64,000 bases of DNA from Artocarpus heterophyllus (taxonomy: Eukaryota; Streptophyta; Magnoliopsida; Rosales; Moraceae). Below are positions 1 through 11,829 of this stretch, in pieces; the first letter of the stretch is position 1, and every line of letters begins with the position of its first letter. The DNA lies in the NCBI GenBank assembly GCA_025403435.1, contig CM046353.1:27279715-27343714 (forward strand), given 5' to 3'. The notes under the pieces were generated by a model. It had not been told where the DNA came from and ran no database searches. It saw nothing but the letters and a program-made list of their open reading frames with translations. The translations under genes and the position numbers were made by a program.

Positions 1-370
1 CGGTTGACCGTGGCTACTAGATATGCAGCTGAAATGTTTTTCTTTTAAATCATTTTAAAAACTTGAAAAACATTTTGAAGTAGATAGAAATATTTACACA
101 ACAGTTAAAACACAAAACTTGCATAACAAATGAAAATAATTTAAACAAATTAAATAAAGCAAAAATAATATATCATACATACACTTATGGGATTAATCAT
201 AAGATGAATAACAATATGAAACATATTTACAAACCAATAATCGTAATTAATAATTGACAATAAACAAAACAAATCATTATGAAGATATACATACATGTGC
301 CAAAATTTTCAAACTTTCAAATGTAAGTTTGAGGTATCTAGAATATTAAGTCCTCTTTAATGATATGAGA
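1..370. other. AT-rich 3' flank of the SIRE-like element, no gene
   Basis: This stretch lies downstream, in minus-strand sense, of the degenerate RNase H of the first copia element. It is AT-rich with scattered stops and I could not match it to the 5' LTR of that element at 5096-6357. It may be 3' non-coding sequence or the edge of a diverged 3' LTR. No gene or repeat boundary is visible. Confidence 0.4.
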
Positions 371-1730
371 ATCGATCTAATGCAAAAGGGTTTGTGAATT
401 CAAGTGTAATGTCACCCTTATGAACATACACACAAGCAATGATGTATAATTTCTATGTGCTTAGTGTGTGAATGCAAAACCAAATTCGTGGATAGGTTGA
501 TAGCACTAGTGTTATCACACATAATTGGGACATGCTCATGATTTAAAGCTAGGTCCAAGAGTGTTTATCTTCATTCATAGGATTTGTGCATAGCAACTAG
601 CCGCCAAAATGTATTTGGCTTTTGCAGTTGATAGAGCAACCTAATTTTGTTTCTTGCTAAACCATGAGACTAGCGAGAATCCTAAGAAATGGCATGTTCT
701 ACTTGTGCTTTTCCAATTGATTGTACAATTGGCCCAATCAGCATGGGAGTAACTCATTAAGTATATATATGTGTGCCTTTAGAATTCCATAATCCTAAGT
801 TCTTAGTGCCACTTAGATATCTAAAAATATGCTTAACTGCATGAAGATGAGACTCTTTAGGATTTGCTTGAAATCGAGCACAAAGGCTAACACTATACTT
901 TATATTTGGTCTACTGATAGTTAAATAAATTAAGGAACCGATCATACCTCGATACTTTGTAACATCTACAACCTTATATTTTCATCTTTGTCCAATTTTA
1001 GCATCGGCTTTAAATTTTCAATTTCAAATCTTTTGAGGAGATCCCTTACCTACTTTGCTTGATTAATGAAGGATGCCATCTTTCATTTGTTTGATTTGTA
1101 ATCCAAGGAAGAAATTGAAGTCTCCCACCATTAGAAAACTCTTCACATAGAGCAACATTAGTCGCACTAAAAATAATGTCTTCAATATAAATTTGAACAA
1201 TGATTAAATCATCACCCTTTGTTTTTGTAAAAAAAAGTAGTATTCTTTTTTCTCATTAAAAATCCCTTTTTAATCAAAAACTTATTAAACTATCATACCA
1301 AGTTCTAGGAGCTTGTTTTAAACCATATAAAGCTTTTTTCAATTTAAAAACATGATTTGGATACTTATAATTTTGAAACCCCGTTGGTTGTTCAACATAA
1401 ACTTCTTCTAAAATATATCCATTTAAGAATGCGCTTTTGACATCCATTTGGTAAAGAGTGAACCCTTTGTAACAAGCAAAAGCAAGTAACATTCTAATAA
1501 ATTCTAGACGAGCAACCAATGTAAAGGTTTCTTCATAATCGATACTCTCTTCTTTATTGAAACCTTAGAACACTAGTCTAGCCTTGTTTCACACAGTTAT
1601 CCCTTGCTTATCCTTTTTATTTCTAAACACCCATTTAGTACTAATTATGGATTGAGAATTAGGTCTAGGAACTAGTTCCCATACATCATTTCTTTTAAAT
1701 TGATTTAGCTATTCTTGTATTGCTAAAATC
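370..1730 (-). pseudogene. copia reverse transcriptase and RNase H, degenerate
   Basis: The RT fragment at 1274-1519 reads MDVKSAFLNG and later LKKALYGLKQAPRTWYD, the standard copia RT blocks. The catalytic box at about 1163-1195 reads YIEDIIF where the family has YVDDIIF, so one catalytic aspartate is replaced by glutamate. The segment 757-945 carries the connection region (GSLIYLTISRPNIKYSV, HLHAVKHIFRYLSGT). RNase H follows at 370-760, including WFSKKQN, then a stop and VALSTAKAKY. Frameshifts and stops separate these blocks, so no functional protein is possible. The region 1731-2279 is the poorly conserved linker between integrase and RT. Confidence 0.85.
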
Positions 1731-2279
1731 CAAAATTCATAATTTTTGGCATCTTTATAACATTTTGGTTCAATTTGAGAAAGAAAGCTAAATTCTTGCA
1801 AATGTTTTTAAATGATGGTCTAGTTCTCAACCCATGTTTTAGACTATCATGAGTGATAATATCAGTCTTTGGGTGATATGGATAGTACCTCCATTTTTTT
1901 GGTAAAGGATGTGAAGTGGACTTATCTTTTAATGCTCCATTTAATGTTGATCTTGCTATAAGTTGATGAGTTGGCTAAGTGATGATATTTTCGGAAGAGT
2001 TTGGATCCTCTTGAACCTCTTTTCCTTTGTCTTTGATTTCTAGATCCTTAATTTGATGTTTCAAACCTAAATCATCATCGTCTTATACTATCTTGACGAA
2101 AATGTTAGTTTCATCAAATACAACATGTATCGATTCTTGTACAACTTGAGTTCTTTTATTAAACACACTATAAGCTTTTTAAGAGGAAGAATAACTAAGA
2201 AAAATACCAACATCGGATTTTGCGTCAAATTTTTCCAATGTGTCTCTAGTGTTTAAAATAAAGCATTGCATCCAAATAC

Positions 2280-3100
2280 TTTAAAATAGCTAATATTGGG
2301 TTTTCTACCCTTTCATAGCTCATAAGGAGTTTTATTCAATTTTGGTCTAATAAGAACTCTATTAATAATATCGCACGCCATATTAATGGCTTCGGCCCAA
2401 AAGTATTTTAGTAAACTATTTTCATAAAGCATAGTCTGAGCCATTTCTTGTAAAACTCTATTTTTCTATTCAACCACTCCATTTTGTTGAGGGGTTCTTG
2501 GTGCCAAAAAATTATGTTCATAGTCTTCTTCATTGCAAAATAATTCAAAGGCATCACTGTTGAACTCTCCACCATGATCGCTTCTAATTGAAGTAAACAT
2601 GTAGCCTTGTTCATTTTATACTCTTTTGTAAAAATATGAAAATGTTTTCAAAACATCATCTTTATTTGCCAAAAACATAACCCAAGTAAATCTTAAAAAG
2701 TCATCAACAATGACAAAGGCATAGTGTTTACCACCTAGACTTCTAGTCCTAGAAGGACCAAATAAATCCATATGCAAAAGCTATAAGTGTCTAATGGTAG
2801 GAATTTCTGAAATCAATTTAAAAGAGGTTTTGACTTGTTTTTCGAATGAACATGCTTCACATATTTTGTCATTTTTAAATTTGAGTTTTGAAAAACACCA
2901 AACAAGTGTTTTTCTAGAAATTTTTGAAAGTAAATGCATGCTAGCATGTCTAAGTCTTCTATTCCAAAGCTATATTTTGTCATTTAAAATTGAAAGACAT
3001 TGGTTTTTGTTTGAACATTTTTCAACATCAATTGTATAAATGTGTTCATCTTGCTCACCAATGAATAGAACCTCACCATTACAAACATTTTCAATTAACA
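2280..3100 (-). pseudogene. copia integrase, degenerate
   Basis: One minus-strand frame, crossing a few stops, carries the whole copia integrase. The N-terminal zinc region reads LWNRRLRHASM (first His of the usual LWHRRLGH replaced by Asn) and CEACSFEKQ. The catalytic core follows with MDLFGPSRTRSLGG and VIVDDF, then RSDHGGEFNSDAF, then TPQQNGVVE directly followed by a stop. The three acidic catalytic positions can therefore still be read, but the frame is interrupted before and after them. It lies downstream of the protease and upstream of RT, as expected for Ty1/copia. Confidence 0.85.
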
Positions 3101-3362
3101 TCTAGAGGATTCAAAAGTAACCTTATATCCCTTATCACACAATTGACTAATACTAAGTAAATTATGCTTTAAATAATAAACTAAAAATACATTTTCAATA
3201 AGAGGAGAAGAATCATTACTGATATCACCTACATCAAGCATCTTTTCTTTTGTATTGTCACCAAAGGTCACATGTCCTCTATTTTTCTTTATGAAGTTAG
3301 AGAATAGTGAGAGGTCCCCCGTCATGTGTTTAGAACAACCACTATCTAGGAACTACTTTACT
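3095..3362 (-). pseudogene. copia aspartic protease and pre-integrase, degenerate
   Basis: The retropepsin signature reads FLDSGCSKHMTGDLSLF at about 3307-3360, with the catalytic Asp-Ser-Gly intact. The residue before Phe-Leu is a TAG stop where the family has Trp. The open part runs on through YLKHNLLSISQLCDKGYKV, the usual join to integrase. The gag frame ends just upstream at 3353. Confidence 0.85.
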
Positions 3363-4860
3363 TTTTCTATCTTTGGTACCTGCAAAGACAGTTTTAATTC
3401 TTCACTCTCAGTACCTACATAACATTGGGTTTTGTTGGTGTTAGTTTTTGTAGCTTTGGGAACCCGTCTTTGTTTTACTCCAAAATATGCACATTTCTTG
3501 ATATAACAGTAAGATAGTATGTCATCTTGATTGCAATAAGTACATACATATTTAGAGTTTTGAGAACAAGTCGATGCTCTAACAAAAAAATTTTGAAAAT
3601 ATTTTTGATCTATGTGTGGTTTATATCCTAAACCACCCTTGCTAAAAACACATCGTTGTTCGCCAAGTATTATTTCAAAATTTTTCTTGCCATTAGTGAA
3701 TTTTAAAACTGTTTTTGTTAAATCATCAATTTTCTCTTTGAAAGATGCATTGTCAATAGCTAAAGCATCAATCTTAGATTTTTCACTTCTCAAAACATCC
3801 ATTTCTTCTAAGAGAGTTGCTACTTTCATTTTAAGCATAGAATTTTTAAGAACTAATTTCTCATAGTCATCATGAAATTCATCAAAAGCTCTAGACAATT
3901 TCATGACATCAATATCATCACATTTATCATCGGAACAAATAGGAGAACTTACCTCATTATCGCCGATTGCCATGAAGCACACATTGGCTACCTCTCTTGG
4001 CTCATCATCATCTGAGTCTTCGGATTCAAGTTCTTGCCAAGTAGATTGAAAGGCTTTCTTGAGTTTCTTCTTCTTTATGTTTTTCTTGTTTGCTTCCTTT
4101 TTAAGAGGGCAATTAGGTCTTATATGTCCTAGTTTCTTATAGTCATAGCAAGTTACCTTTTCTTTCTTTGACTTTTCTCCTTGTTCTTCTCTCCTTCTAG
4201 ATCCTATATTTCGGCATGAATTTTTGGTAGAACTGCTTGTATTTCTTTACAAACATTGCCATTTTTTCAAAGTCCTTTGGATTTAGGTTTTCATCTTCCT
4301 CATCTTCGTCTTCTTCATCATTAAGTATGAAAGCTCTCAGGCTATACCTTTATACTTTTTATCCTTTTCTTCTACTTGATCTTGCCTTCTAGTTATTTCG
4401 TGAGTCATAAGAGAATTGACTAGCTTATCCTATGGTAAGGTTAATAGGTCCATAGCTTCTTTTAGAGTGGTTCTCTTCAAGTGCCATGAGCTTGGTAAAG
4501 ATCTTACTAGTTTTCTCACTAATTCACTTTGTGTAAAGGTCCTACCAAGAGAATTCAAACCATTAACTATATCTACAAATCTAGCATATATTTCACAAAT
4601 AGTTTCATTGTCTTTCATTTTAAACATTTCATAGTCATGCAAGAGATAATTAATTTTGGTCTCCTTGACTTGACTAGTGCCTTCGTGTACAACTTGTAAA
4701 GTACACCCTATTTCTTGTGTAGAAGTGCAGGAAGTGATTCTACTAAATTCATTTATGTCTAAAGTACAATATAAAATGTTAATTCTCTAGCATTTAATTA
4801 TAATTTCTTTTTGTCTTTGTCATGATACTCTTTGGGTTTTATTCAAACTAAAATCTTTTC
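3353..4860 (-). pseudogene. copia gag with coiled coil and zinc knuckle, degenerate
   Basis: The C-terminal part is open over 209 codons (3353-3982). It holds a leucine-rich heptad region (KLVLKNSMLKMKVATLLEE) and a later CTYCNQDD segment. Upstream, at about 4090-4160, a knuckle reads CYDYKKLGHIRPNC; the second cysteine of CX2CX4HX4C is replaced by tyrosine. The fragment at 4430-4642 carries MHDYEMFKMKDNETICEIY and the capsid-like helices seen in SIRE-type gag. Frameshifts separate these pieces. The product would be the structural protein of the virus-like particle. Confidence 0.8.
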
Positions 4861-5081
4861 AACTTCTTGCATTAGTTTAAAAGGTCCATTTTCAAAGATA
4901 TCCTAAAGATCATAGTCAACAGATTACAAGTAAATTGTCATTCTAATTTTCCAATAATTATAATCAGTCCCATTGAAGGAAGGAGGTCTGCTTGTAGAGT
5001 GACCTTCCAGGTTTTGAAAACTTTGAGACACCAAGCTCAAGATTATGATTTTTTTTTTTGAAAAATAAGTTTAAGCTTTCC

Positions 5082-5095
5082 GCTCGGATACCGAT
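5082..5095 (-). other. primer-binding site, tRNA-Met type
   Basis: On the minus strand the sequence directly after the 5' LTR reads ATCGGTATCCGAGC, close to the TGGTATCAGAGC that pairs with the 3' end of initiator tRNA-Met in plant copia elements. Its position fixes the inner edge of the LTR at 5096. Confidence 0.8.
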
Positions 5096-6357
5096 TGTTA
5101 GCTCAAGAATAGCTATCCAAGAAAGGGATGAATTGGATTTTTAAATCTTTTTACAATTATTGGAAATTTCTAGATTAAACTCTTCAGCAATGAACACAAA
5201 TAATAATTCAAGAAAATATAAATGTGCGAAAGATAAAAAGATAAGAGAAGAGAAATGCAAAAACTATTTATAGTAGTTTGGCAAAATGCTTGCGTCCACT
5301 GTCGCCGAGTAAGACCTTGCCTTGACCTCTCCCACTAGCTCGACTATCTTTTTGGCACGATCGCTCCAAGTACAATTTGGTGGCTTGTCTACCCAAGGAT
5401 CACCACAACCTATTACAGTCCGCTAATTTTACGGAGATTAGCTAACCAAAACAACCTCGAATTTAACTAAGGCTTCGAAAACCTAGTGCACTCATTTTAT
5501 AAGATTTTGAAAGAGTTTAAGGTCAACACTTACAACTCTTGGAAATGCTTGGAATACAATTTGGAATGAACTAGAAGATGATTAAGCACACAATAAGGAT
5601 TTTTAGCAAGTTTGGCTCAAGAATGATCAATAGGCTTGTTGAACACTTAGAGATTGATACAAGGATGACTCTAGAACTCAAAACTAGCCGTCGATAGCTG
5701 TTTGAAGTGCATTTGTAATTTCTAGAAAACTAGCGGTTAAACTGCTTAGTTGGGTACCATATAAATGGCATGGTCGACCACGCCTTGCCAACAGGCCTAG
5801 GCATCAATCTCTTGTTTTAAATTTTTTAAAACAATTTATAGGTTAATTTATTGTAAAAATAGATTTTTAAAACCTTTTGAACACTATTTCTTAGTCTTTA
5901 AAAATCGACAATAGGTAAAAACAATTTAGAACAATTTTTACAATACTTAAAAATATTTTTCATAGGTTAAAAGCTGACAATAGGATGCTTAAAATCAATT
6001 TAAGTTCTAAAGTCATTTTTGAAAAATTGATTGTTTGAGCCAATCAAACTTGATAAAAAAATTTATGTGTGCTCTAACAAGCTTAGACATAAAACATAAC
6101 CCCTATTCTTCATACTTATTGATGCCATTTCTTCAATCTTCAAGCTCTCGGTAATTTAATTCATCTTCTTATTTAATTTTATTTTGAGTCTTAATAAGTT
6201 TCCTCTAATAATCTTGAGTTGCTAAAAATAATCACTCTAAATGACGCTACCTACTCAAGATCAATTATTAGCAGGTTAAGTAATTAATTGTTTGTTGTCA
6301 TTGAAACAAAAATTAATATTTCATTTGAAATCTTAGGGCCAATATCATTCTCCAACA
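5096..6357 (-). repeat. 5' LTR of the SIRE-like element (1262 bp)
   Basis: In minus-strand sense it begins TGTTGGAGAATGATATTGG (right edge, 6357) and ends GAGCTAACA (left edge, 5096), giving the expected TG...CA termini with imperfect TGTTGG/CTAACA inversion. The inner edge abuts the primer site and the outer edge abuts the reading frame of a Tat-like protease. The target-site duplication cannot be tested because the other LTR is not in the window. No coding sequence lies inside. Confidence 0.8.
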
Positions 6358-7550
6358 AACCAAACAAGGGTGTTTGGATTGGGACTAGAAAAATTCTGTC
6401 CAACTGAAGCCGATCATAGGCCTATTTGAACATGATGTTGGCCGAGCTCCCATTGTTGATCCAAGCACGATGAACTGTGTTATTGATGATTTTGAGCTTG
6501 TAGACCAAAGAATTGTTGTGTGGATGAGCCTATTGGCCTCCTCCCTAATAAAGGTAATCATTGTATCTTCTTGTTGGCACACCTTGTTGATATGCTCAAA
6601 CATGTTCATGTAACCTATTTAGCTCACACCCTAGCTTCTTCGGCATAAGTTCACAGGCTGCTGAAGGTGTCCCTAGTAATCAACCCTCCGAATAGCGTAT
6701 GCACAAATTTCAGGGAATCCTAGGAATTCACATTAGCCTTAGGGCCTTGGTTCTACTATCATGGTTGATCTTCTCGGCACTTCTGGTCATTTCTCTAACC
6801 ACCATTCTTGGGAGCCAACACATGTTCCATGAACTTTTACAGGTGCCTATTTTGGATAAGAGATTCGATTTGATTGCGAAGCTAAATACACTCTCTGTTT
6901 ATGGGGCTAATATCCTTATGAAATTTGCAATATTTGTTTGGTCTTACTTTGCTCTATTTCCCTTTAGCGAGGGAGGATTGGTGAGAAGGATTTGTTGCAG
7001 ACTTAGTTTAATACCTCATCAATCGTGGCAACCAAGGGTGTGTAATTTTGGAACCTCCTGGAAGGAGTTTTTATCTTTTCGTCTTTGGTTTCTACTGGTT
7101 AGCGGCCGGTCCCTAATTAGTTGTTTTTCACTTATTCTTCTTCCCTTTCTTGTTGCTGTCTTTGGCCTGGGGAATCTTCATATACTCAAGTACATCCGTA
7201 TACTTTTGCATCAAGACCAACACTTAGGGAAAAGGGCTCGACTGATCGACAACTACCAACCAGAGTAGCTTCTTGGAATGCATTCATTAGGGTTCCATCC
7301 TTGTAGTTTTTCACTCGAAGGGTTGCTCGAGCAAAGCAGTTGAGAAAATCCTAAACAGACTCATTGTTTCCTTGCTTGATGACATTAGTGAGTTATCTTA
7401 TTCTTCCTCATTTGAAGGTCGTGAAAGCTTCCAGAAGGATCCCACTGTACTAGCTCAATTAGACAGAACCATTACTGAGCAAGTCTAGTAAGAGTAAGCA
7501 AGAAAGCTTTACACATCACGACATTGTTGGCATTTTGGAGGAACATGTTC
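6358..7550 (-). mobile_element. Ty3/gypsy gag-protease remnant, Tat/Ogre-like
   Basis: On the minus strand, right at the SIRE LTR, one frame reads HRAWINNGSSANIMF, a stop, then AYDRLQL and TPLFGL. This matches the retropepsin of Tat/Ogre-type gypsy elements, in which the motif is normally DNGSSA; here the catalytic Asp is Asn. At about 7260-7550 the same strand carries a gag capsid remnant (NNVVMCKAFLLTL and a DPSGSFHDL block). Everything is broken by stops, and pol is missing on the left because the SIRE element sits there. The right edge meets the truncated 5' LTR of G1. Confidence 0.65.
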
Positions 7551-10006
7551 TTTGGTTATAATACTCTAGAAACCCTAAATTACAAAATTTTCAATGTTTG
7601 AATTTTTGAGTCATGATTGGGTATTTGTCAGGTTGTAAGTGGCTTGAGGATTTTTTATTCAATGTTTAATAATTTATAGAAGAGTTCTAGAGGGATAGAT
7701 AAAGTTTGATAACAAACGGTTAAGAATTCAAACATGGAGTTTGTAGTGTACCTGAAATTTCGGTTGAGTATATGCGCTAAATTTGGCAGGCAAAATGATT
7801 AGCCATGGCCTAATTTTTAGTTAATCTTTTGTATGAATGTTTAGCACCACATTAAGGAGGTGAGTAGCCTGAAGTAAGGACACTAAGCTAACCAAGGTGA
7901 AACCACCTCATGGTGAACTAATTTAAGGTGTGTTCTTGGTTGTTTAAAAAGCATGTAAACAACTAGGTGCCATTTGTAGACCAAAAAACTATAAGTCCAA
8001 CTCTCCAAGCTTTGAAACTTCATTCCCCCTTCTATGTTTTGAGAGAAAAAGAAAATTCCTTGGTGGTTTGTGAAGTTTTGGGTGCCAATCACAAGAAAAA
8101 CCTAACTGGGTCAAGGTAAGGGGCTATTTCAGATTACAAGATGTTTGGTATTAGTTAGGGGGTTTTCCTTTGAATTTTCATGAGATATATGAACCTAATG
8201 ACCTCCAATATGTCAAGAACATCCCCACAAAAGGGTTTAAGTAAATTCATTTGGGAAGTAGTGGTTTTAGGTTCGTTTTTCATGGCCTTGTAGAATCAGG
8301 TAAATTTTCAAAGTGCTTCAGGTTTTGTCTTTGTTTCCTAGGCTAGAAGGCTTATGTGAAGCTAAAATTTTGCAAATTTCTTCATTTATATGTTATCTGA
8401 ATCCTCCTAGAATAGTTTTAGCAAATTCAATTTGGTTTGGGAGTTATAGGCTTAAAACTAAAACTGGTTCCTGAGATGTATTGATGTTGTGGTTTGTGAT
8501 GGTTTTGATCATTTGTGAATTTAAAATTTATTCATAGCTTGGAAACATATGTTTCAAGGTATAATCAAGCTTTAGGGAGTCTTAAAATATAGGGGAAACT
8601 ATGAAAAAAATTTTAGAATAAAGTTTGAATCATTTCAAACCAAAACGAACCCAATGGACGTTGAAATGGTTTCCTCGAGTTGGTTGGCCACGCTAAGCTA
8701 GTAGCCTAGTTGCAAGGCCTACACTCTGGGCCTACGTGTAGCCTATGCGGGTAGTCACATCTGTGGGCAGGGTTGCCTCGGCTAGCCCTTCAGCAACCCT
8801 CAGCTAGATTAGGCAAAATGGCCTAGTTAAGTGTTTTCAGGCCTCGGAGTCCTTTTTGATATGGTTTGAAGCGTTTGAGATTTGAAAACATCTATTTTCA
8901 TTAATATTACCTAAAATAAAGATAAAATAGGAAAATAAGCTCCTTAATGTTTGATTATTAGTTATTGTTGGATTAGTGGTAATGTAAGTAGAAATTTTCA
9001 AGCTTTCAGAGGTGTGAAGTACCGGACCCCACAAAAGCTTAATTGATAGTCTCATTGAGTAATGTAAGCAGAATTTCACTTGTTTTACCACAATTGTTGT
9101 GCATTTAATGTTATGAATCGATATGTAAAAGCTATGTGTATTGTAGTACATGTTGTGATTTCAAATATACACTAGCATGTAAAGAATTTTGAAAAATGTG
9201 AAATTGATTATACTGGTGAGTTGTGATAGGACTCTAACCGTATGGGACACAATGATATGAAACTCCTAAGTGCCAAGGATGCAATGATTAGGCATCTGGG
9301 ATGCCATGTGAAACTTTTAAGCATCAGGGATGCAATGATTAGGCATATGGGATGCCATGTGAGATGTTAAGCTTTTGGGACACCAATGATTTAAGCATCT
9401 GGGGTGTAATACTTTCCCTTCAGGAAACACAAAAGAGTGTGCACACTATGTTAAGAGTATGAAAGATACAGTGAAGAGTAAATGAAATGAGAAGGAAGAT
9501 AAAGTGAAAAGTTAAAGAGTAAAAATATATTAATTGAGCTCATTCATTCAAATGCTACTCATGCTTGCATAATTCTACTTGCTGTGCATTAGCTCACTCA
9601 TTTTTATGGTGATACAGATGAGGGCACATCCTAACACTAGCTGACGACTAGATGGTTGGCTAGTGCACTTCCAATGCTCGAGGCTAACGTACATAGACTA
9701 GTTGACCTATTATTTGTGGTCTTATTGTATATGCATTTTGGCAAGCCAGAGGGATTTTATATGGTACACAGGTGAGCCTATTTTGAGAGATGTATTATAT
9801 TGTATATATTTGGCCAGCCATTTGGGGTGTATTATAGATGTTTTCATATCCTTACTAGTGAAAACTTTTAAAAAGTTTAAATTTGCCTGTATTTTTATAC
9901 TCCGCTAGAATGACATATTAAGATTAACAAAAGTCCAAATATAAGATGTAATACTACTTAATATAATTAGATAGGTCTTCTAGGATTATGTTAGGTGGGT
10001 GTTACA
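7550..10006 (+). repeat. 5' LTR of G1, 5'-truncated
   Basis: From about 7550 the sequence aligns with 15195 onward of the 3' LTR (for example the shared stretches ending in aatactctag and gagtcatgatt). The first part of the LTR, equivalent to 14764-15195, is missing. The right end reads GGGTGTTACA at 10006, directly before the primer site. The region 8660-8830 is GC-richer with repeated ggcctac-like words, and 9246-9420 holds a tandem repeat. Short open frames inside are not credible genes. Confidence 0.8.
9246..9420 (+). repeat. about 50-bp tandem repeat inside the G1 5' LTR
   Basis: The word gatgcaatgattaggcat starts at 9278 and again at 9329 (51 bp apart). Diverged copies, gacacaatgat and gacaccaatgat, occur near 9246 and 9379. 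Each unit also carries a variant of catctgggatgccatgtg. This gives about three and a half units within the LTR. The matching part of the 3' LTR is absent, so it cannot be compared. Confidence 0.75.
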
Positions 10007-10024
10007 TTGTTGGTATCAGAACAA
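10007..10024 (+). other. primer-binding site of G1, tRNA-Met type
   Basis: The sequence TTGTTGGTATCAGAACAAGG follows the LTR terminus. The core TGGTATCAGA is the usual complement of the initiator tRNA-Met 3' end in plant chromoviruses. Confidence 0.85.
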
Positions 10025-10202
10025 GGTCTATTCTATTGACTGTCCATATAGAAAGTTCACAAGATGAGGGAATGTAGCCAACCAGTAAGTTTTTGTTTTA
10101 TAATGCACATTAATATATATTGTGTTTACATTAAATTCATGCTTGTATTGGCCATTTATTGTGATTATATGTGAGAAAAGCCTTATCAAATTGCCAAAAA
10201 AT

Positions 10203-11345
10203 ATGGTTAGAACTTGAAGTCAGGCTAAGCATGTTAGGGAGTGTAGTACTTCTGAAGAACAAGATAACAGTGATGCCCATCTCGATAGGGTTGCTAACTT
10301 GATGGAGAGATTTTTGGAACAACAAGTCAAGTTGCAAGCTGATAAACCTGCTCCACCTCCACCACCACCACCACCTCCTCCTCCTTTTTCTCCACTTGTT
10401 CTACTAGTAGACACTACAGGTGAACGTTTTCTAAAATATAAGCCACTAGTGTTTGAGGGTACTGGAGATTCTAAAATTGTAGAGAACTAGATACACACCA
10501 TGGAGAGATTGTTTGATTGTGCGAGGATTCCAGATATTGATAGGGTGTATTGTGCTATTATGATGTTGAGGGAGGATGAGGTTATTGGTGGGATACTATG
10601 ATAGTCATGCATGACACCAACACCATGACTTAGGGAATTTTTAGAGATTTGCTAGAGGAGAAGTTTGTGACATATGCACCAAAGATGAGAAGAGAAGAGA
10701 GTTTGCCAATCTCAAACAGGGCACGATGACATTAGCGATATCTGAGAAAGTTTGATGAGCACTCACGTTATGCCGCCTATCTAAATAATAATGAGCAGCA
10801 GAAGATTGATTAGTTTCTTAATGGGTTAAATCCTATAATACATAAAGATATGGAAGTGGCTGATATTGAGGGAGCAAACTTTACAAAAGTGGCTAATAAA
10901 GCACTGAGGGTGGATAAAGCATAAAAGAAATTGGTTGAGGCCCGCAGATTTGTGAGAAAGAAAGAAGACAGATTCAAGGGCAATCAGGATAAATGGCTCC
11001 AGTTTGGAAATCAAGAAAATAGGGGCAAAGGACAGGAACAACAAGAGTAAGGTCCACCATGGGCTAAAAATAACCAGAAACGACAAGGTAATTAGAACCA
11101 GAGGTCACAGGACCAAGACAAGAGAAGCAAAGGTCTAAAACAATAGACCCAAGCGACCTTATCCACTAAAGTTAGGAGGACAAAGTGCCCCAAATGTGGG
11201 ATATTTCATCGTGGAGAGTGCAAACAGAGGTTATGCTATACTTGTGGTAAACCAAGACATTATGCTAGGGATTGTCCTTCAGCCTCTAGTGATCAGCAAA
11301 AGACAGTCCCTGCTAGGGTTTTTCCTTTTAATGGACTGAGGTAAC
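10203..11345 (+). pseudogene. G1 gag (capsid and nucleocapsid), degenerate
   Basis: The likely start is the ATG at 10203 (MVRT), with a TGA four codons later where arginine (CGA) would be expected. A proline run of about 11 residues lies at 10350-10390. The capsid region continues through FEGTGDSK and MERLFDCARI, broken by stops and shifts between 10488 and 11180. At 11183-11284 two zinc motifs are readable: CPKCGIFHRGEC and CYTCGKPRHYARDC, the second an intact CX2CX4HX4C knuckle. The protein would package element RNA. The poly-proline tract is unusual but is also the kind of slippage-prone insertion seen in decaying copies. Confidence 0.8.
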
Positions 11346-11379
11346 TGTATGTCCATCAGTTGTCACAGGTCAGATGCTT

Positions 11380-11720
11380 ATTCATGGAATCATTGCAAGT
11401 GCATTAATAGATTCAGGTGCCACTTATTCTTTTGCATCCAAAGAGTATATGAGAAGACTGGGTAGACAAGCAAATAAGCTAGAGATGCAATATAGTGTGA
11501 CATTACCATCTGGGGAGATTATGTAGTCAAGTCAGATACAACGAGCCTGTTTAGTGGCAATTGACGGAAAAAAATTATTTATGGATCTAGTGGTATTGAG
11601 TTTAACAGATTATGAAGTAATCTTGGGAATGGATTGGTTGACAAAGTATAATGCATGCATTGATTGCAAAAGGAAAATTGTAGTATTTAGACCTTCAAAA
11701 GAGGAGGAGTTTTCCTTTAC
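11380..11720 (+). pseudogene. G1 retropepsin, degenerate
   Basis: The catalytic signature ALIDSGATYSFASKEY lies at about 11399-11446 and is intact. A TAG stop at about 11524 interrupts the domain. The C-terminal half is open from 11554 and includes DYEVILGMDWLTKYNA, the second conserved retropepsin block of Tekay elements. This enzyme would cleave the Gag-Pol precursor. It is in frame with the following RT region up to 12042. Confidence 0.85.
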
Positions 11721-11829
11721 TGGCATAGTGCGTGGATTGAGAACGCTAGTGATATTAGCTTTGAAAGCCAAAAGACTGCTGGATAGTGGATGTATGAGGT
11801 TTCTAGCTATTGTTGTGGACATGCAGGCA

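Larger units (their letters stand above)
1..6357 (-). mobile_element. Ty1/copia element, SIRE/Maximus-like, degenerate, 3' end outside window
   Basis: Reading from high to low coordinates on the minus strand the order is 5' LTR, tRNA-Met primer site, gag with a coiled coil and a zinc knuckle, protease, integrase, reverse transcriptase and RNase H. This is the Ty1/copia order (integrase before RT). RNase H wording such as CHFLGFSLVSWFSKKQN and the long gag with a heptad-like region are typical of the SIRE/Maximus lineage. All frames carry stops. The LTR ends at 6357 exactly where a Tat-like gypsy protease is interrupted, so this copy inserted into that older remnant. The 3' LTR is not recognisable and probably lies outside the window. 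Confidence 0.85.

Noticed and set aside
6699..7268. 189-codon plus-strand frame, hydrophobic
   Set aside because: It lies antisense to the Tat-like gag remnant, has no recognisable motif and no promoter context; the hydrophobic look comes from the complement of charged codons.
10299..10490. Possible small proline-rich protein
   Set aside because: It is the N-terminal part of G1 gag in the correct frame, not a separate gene.
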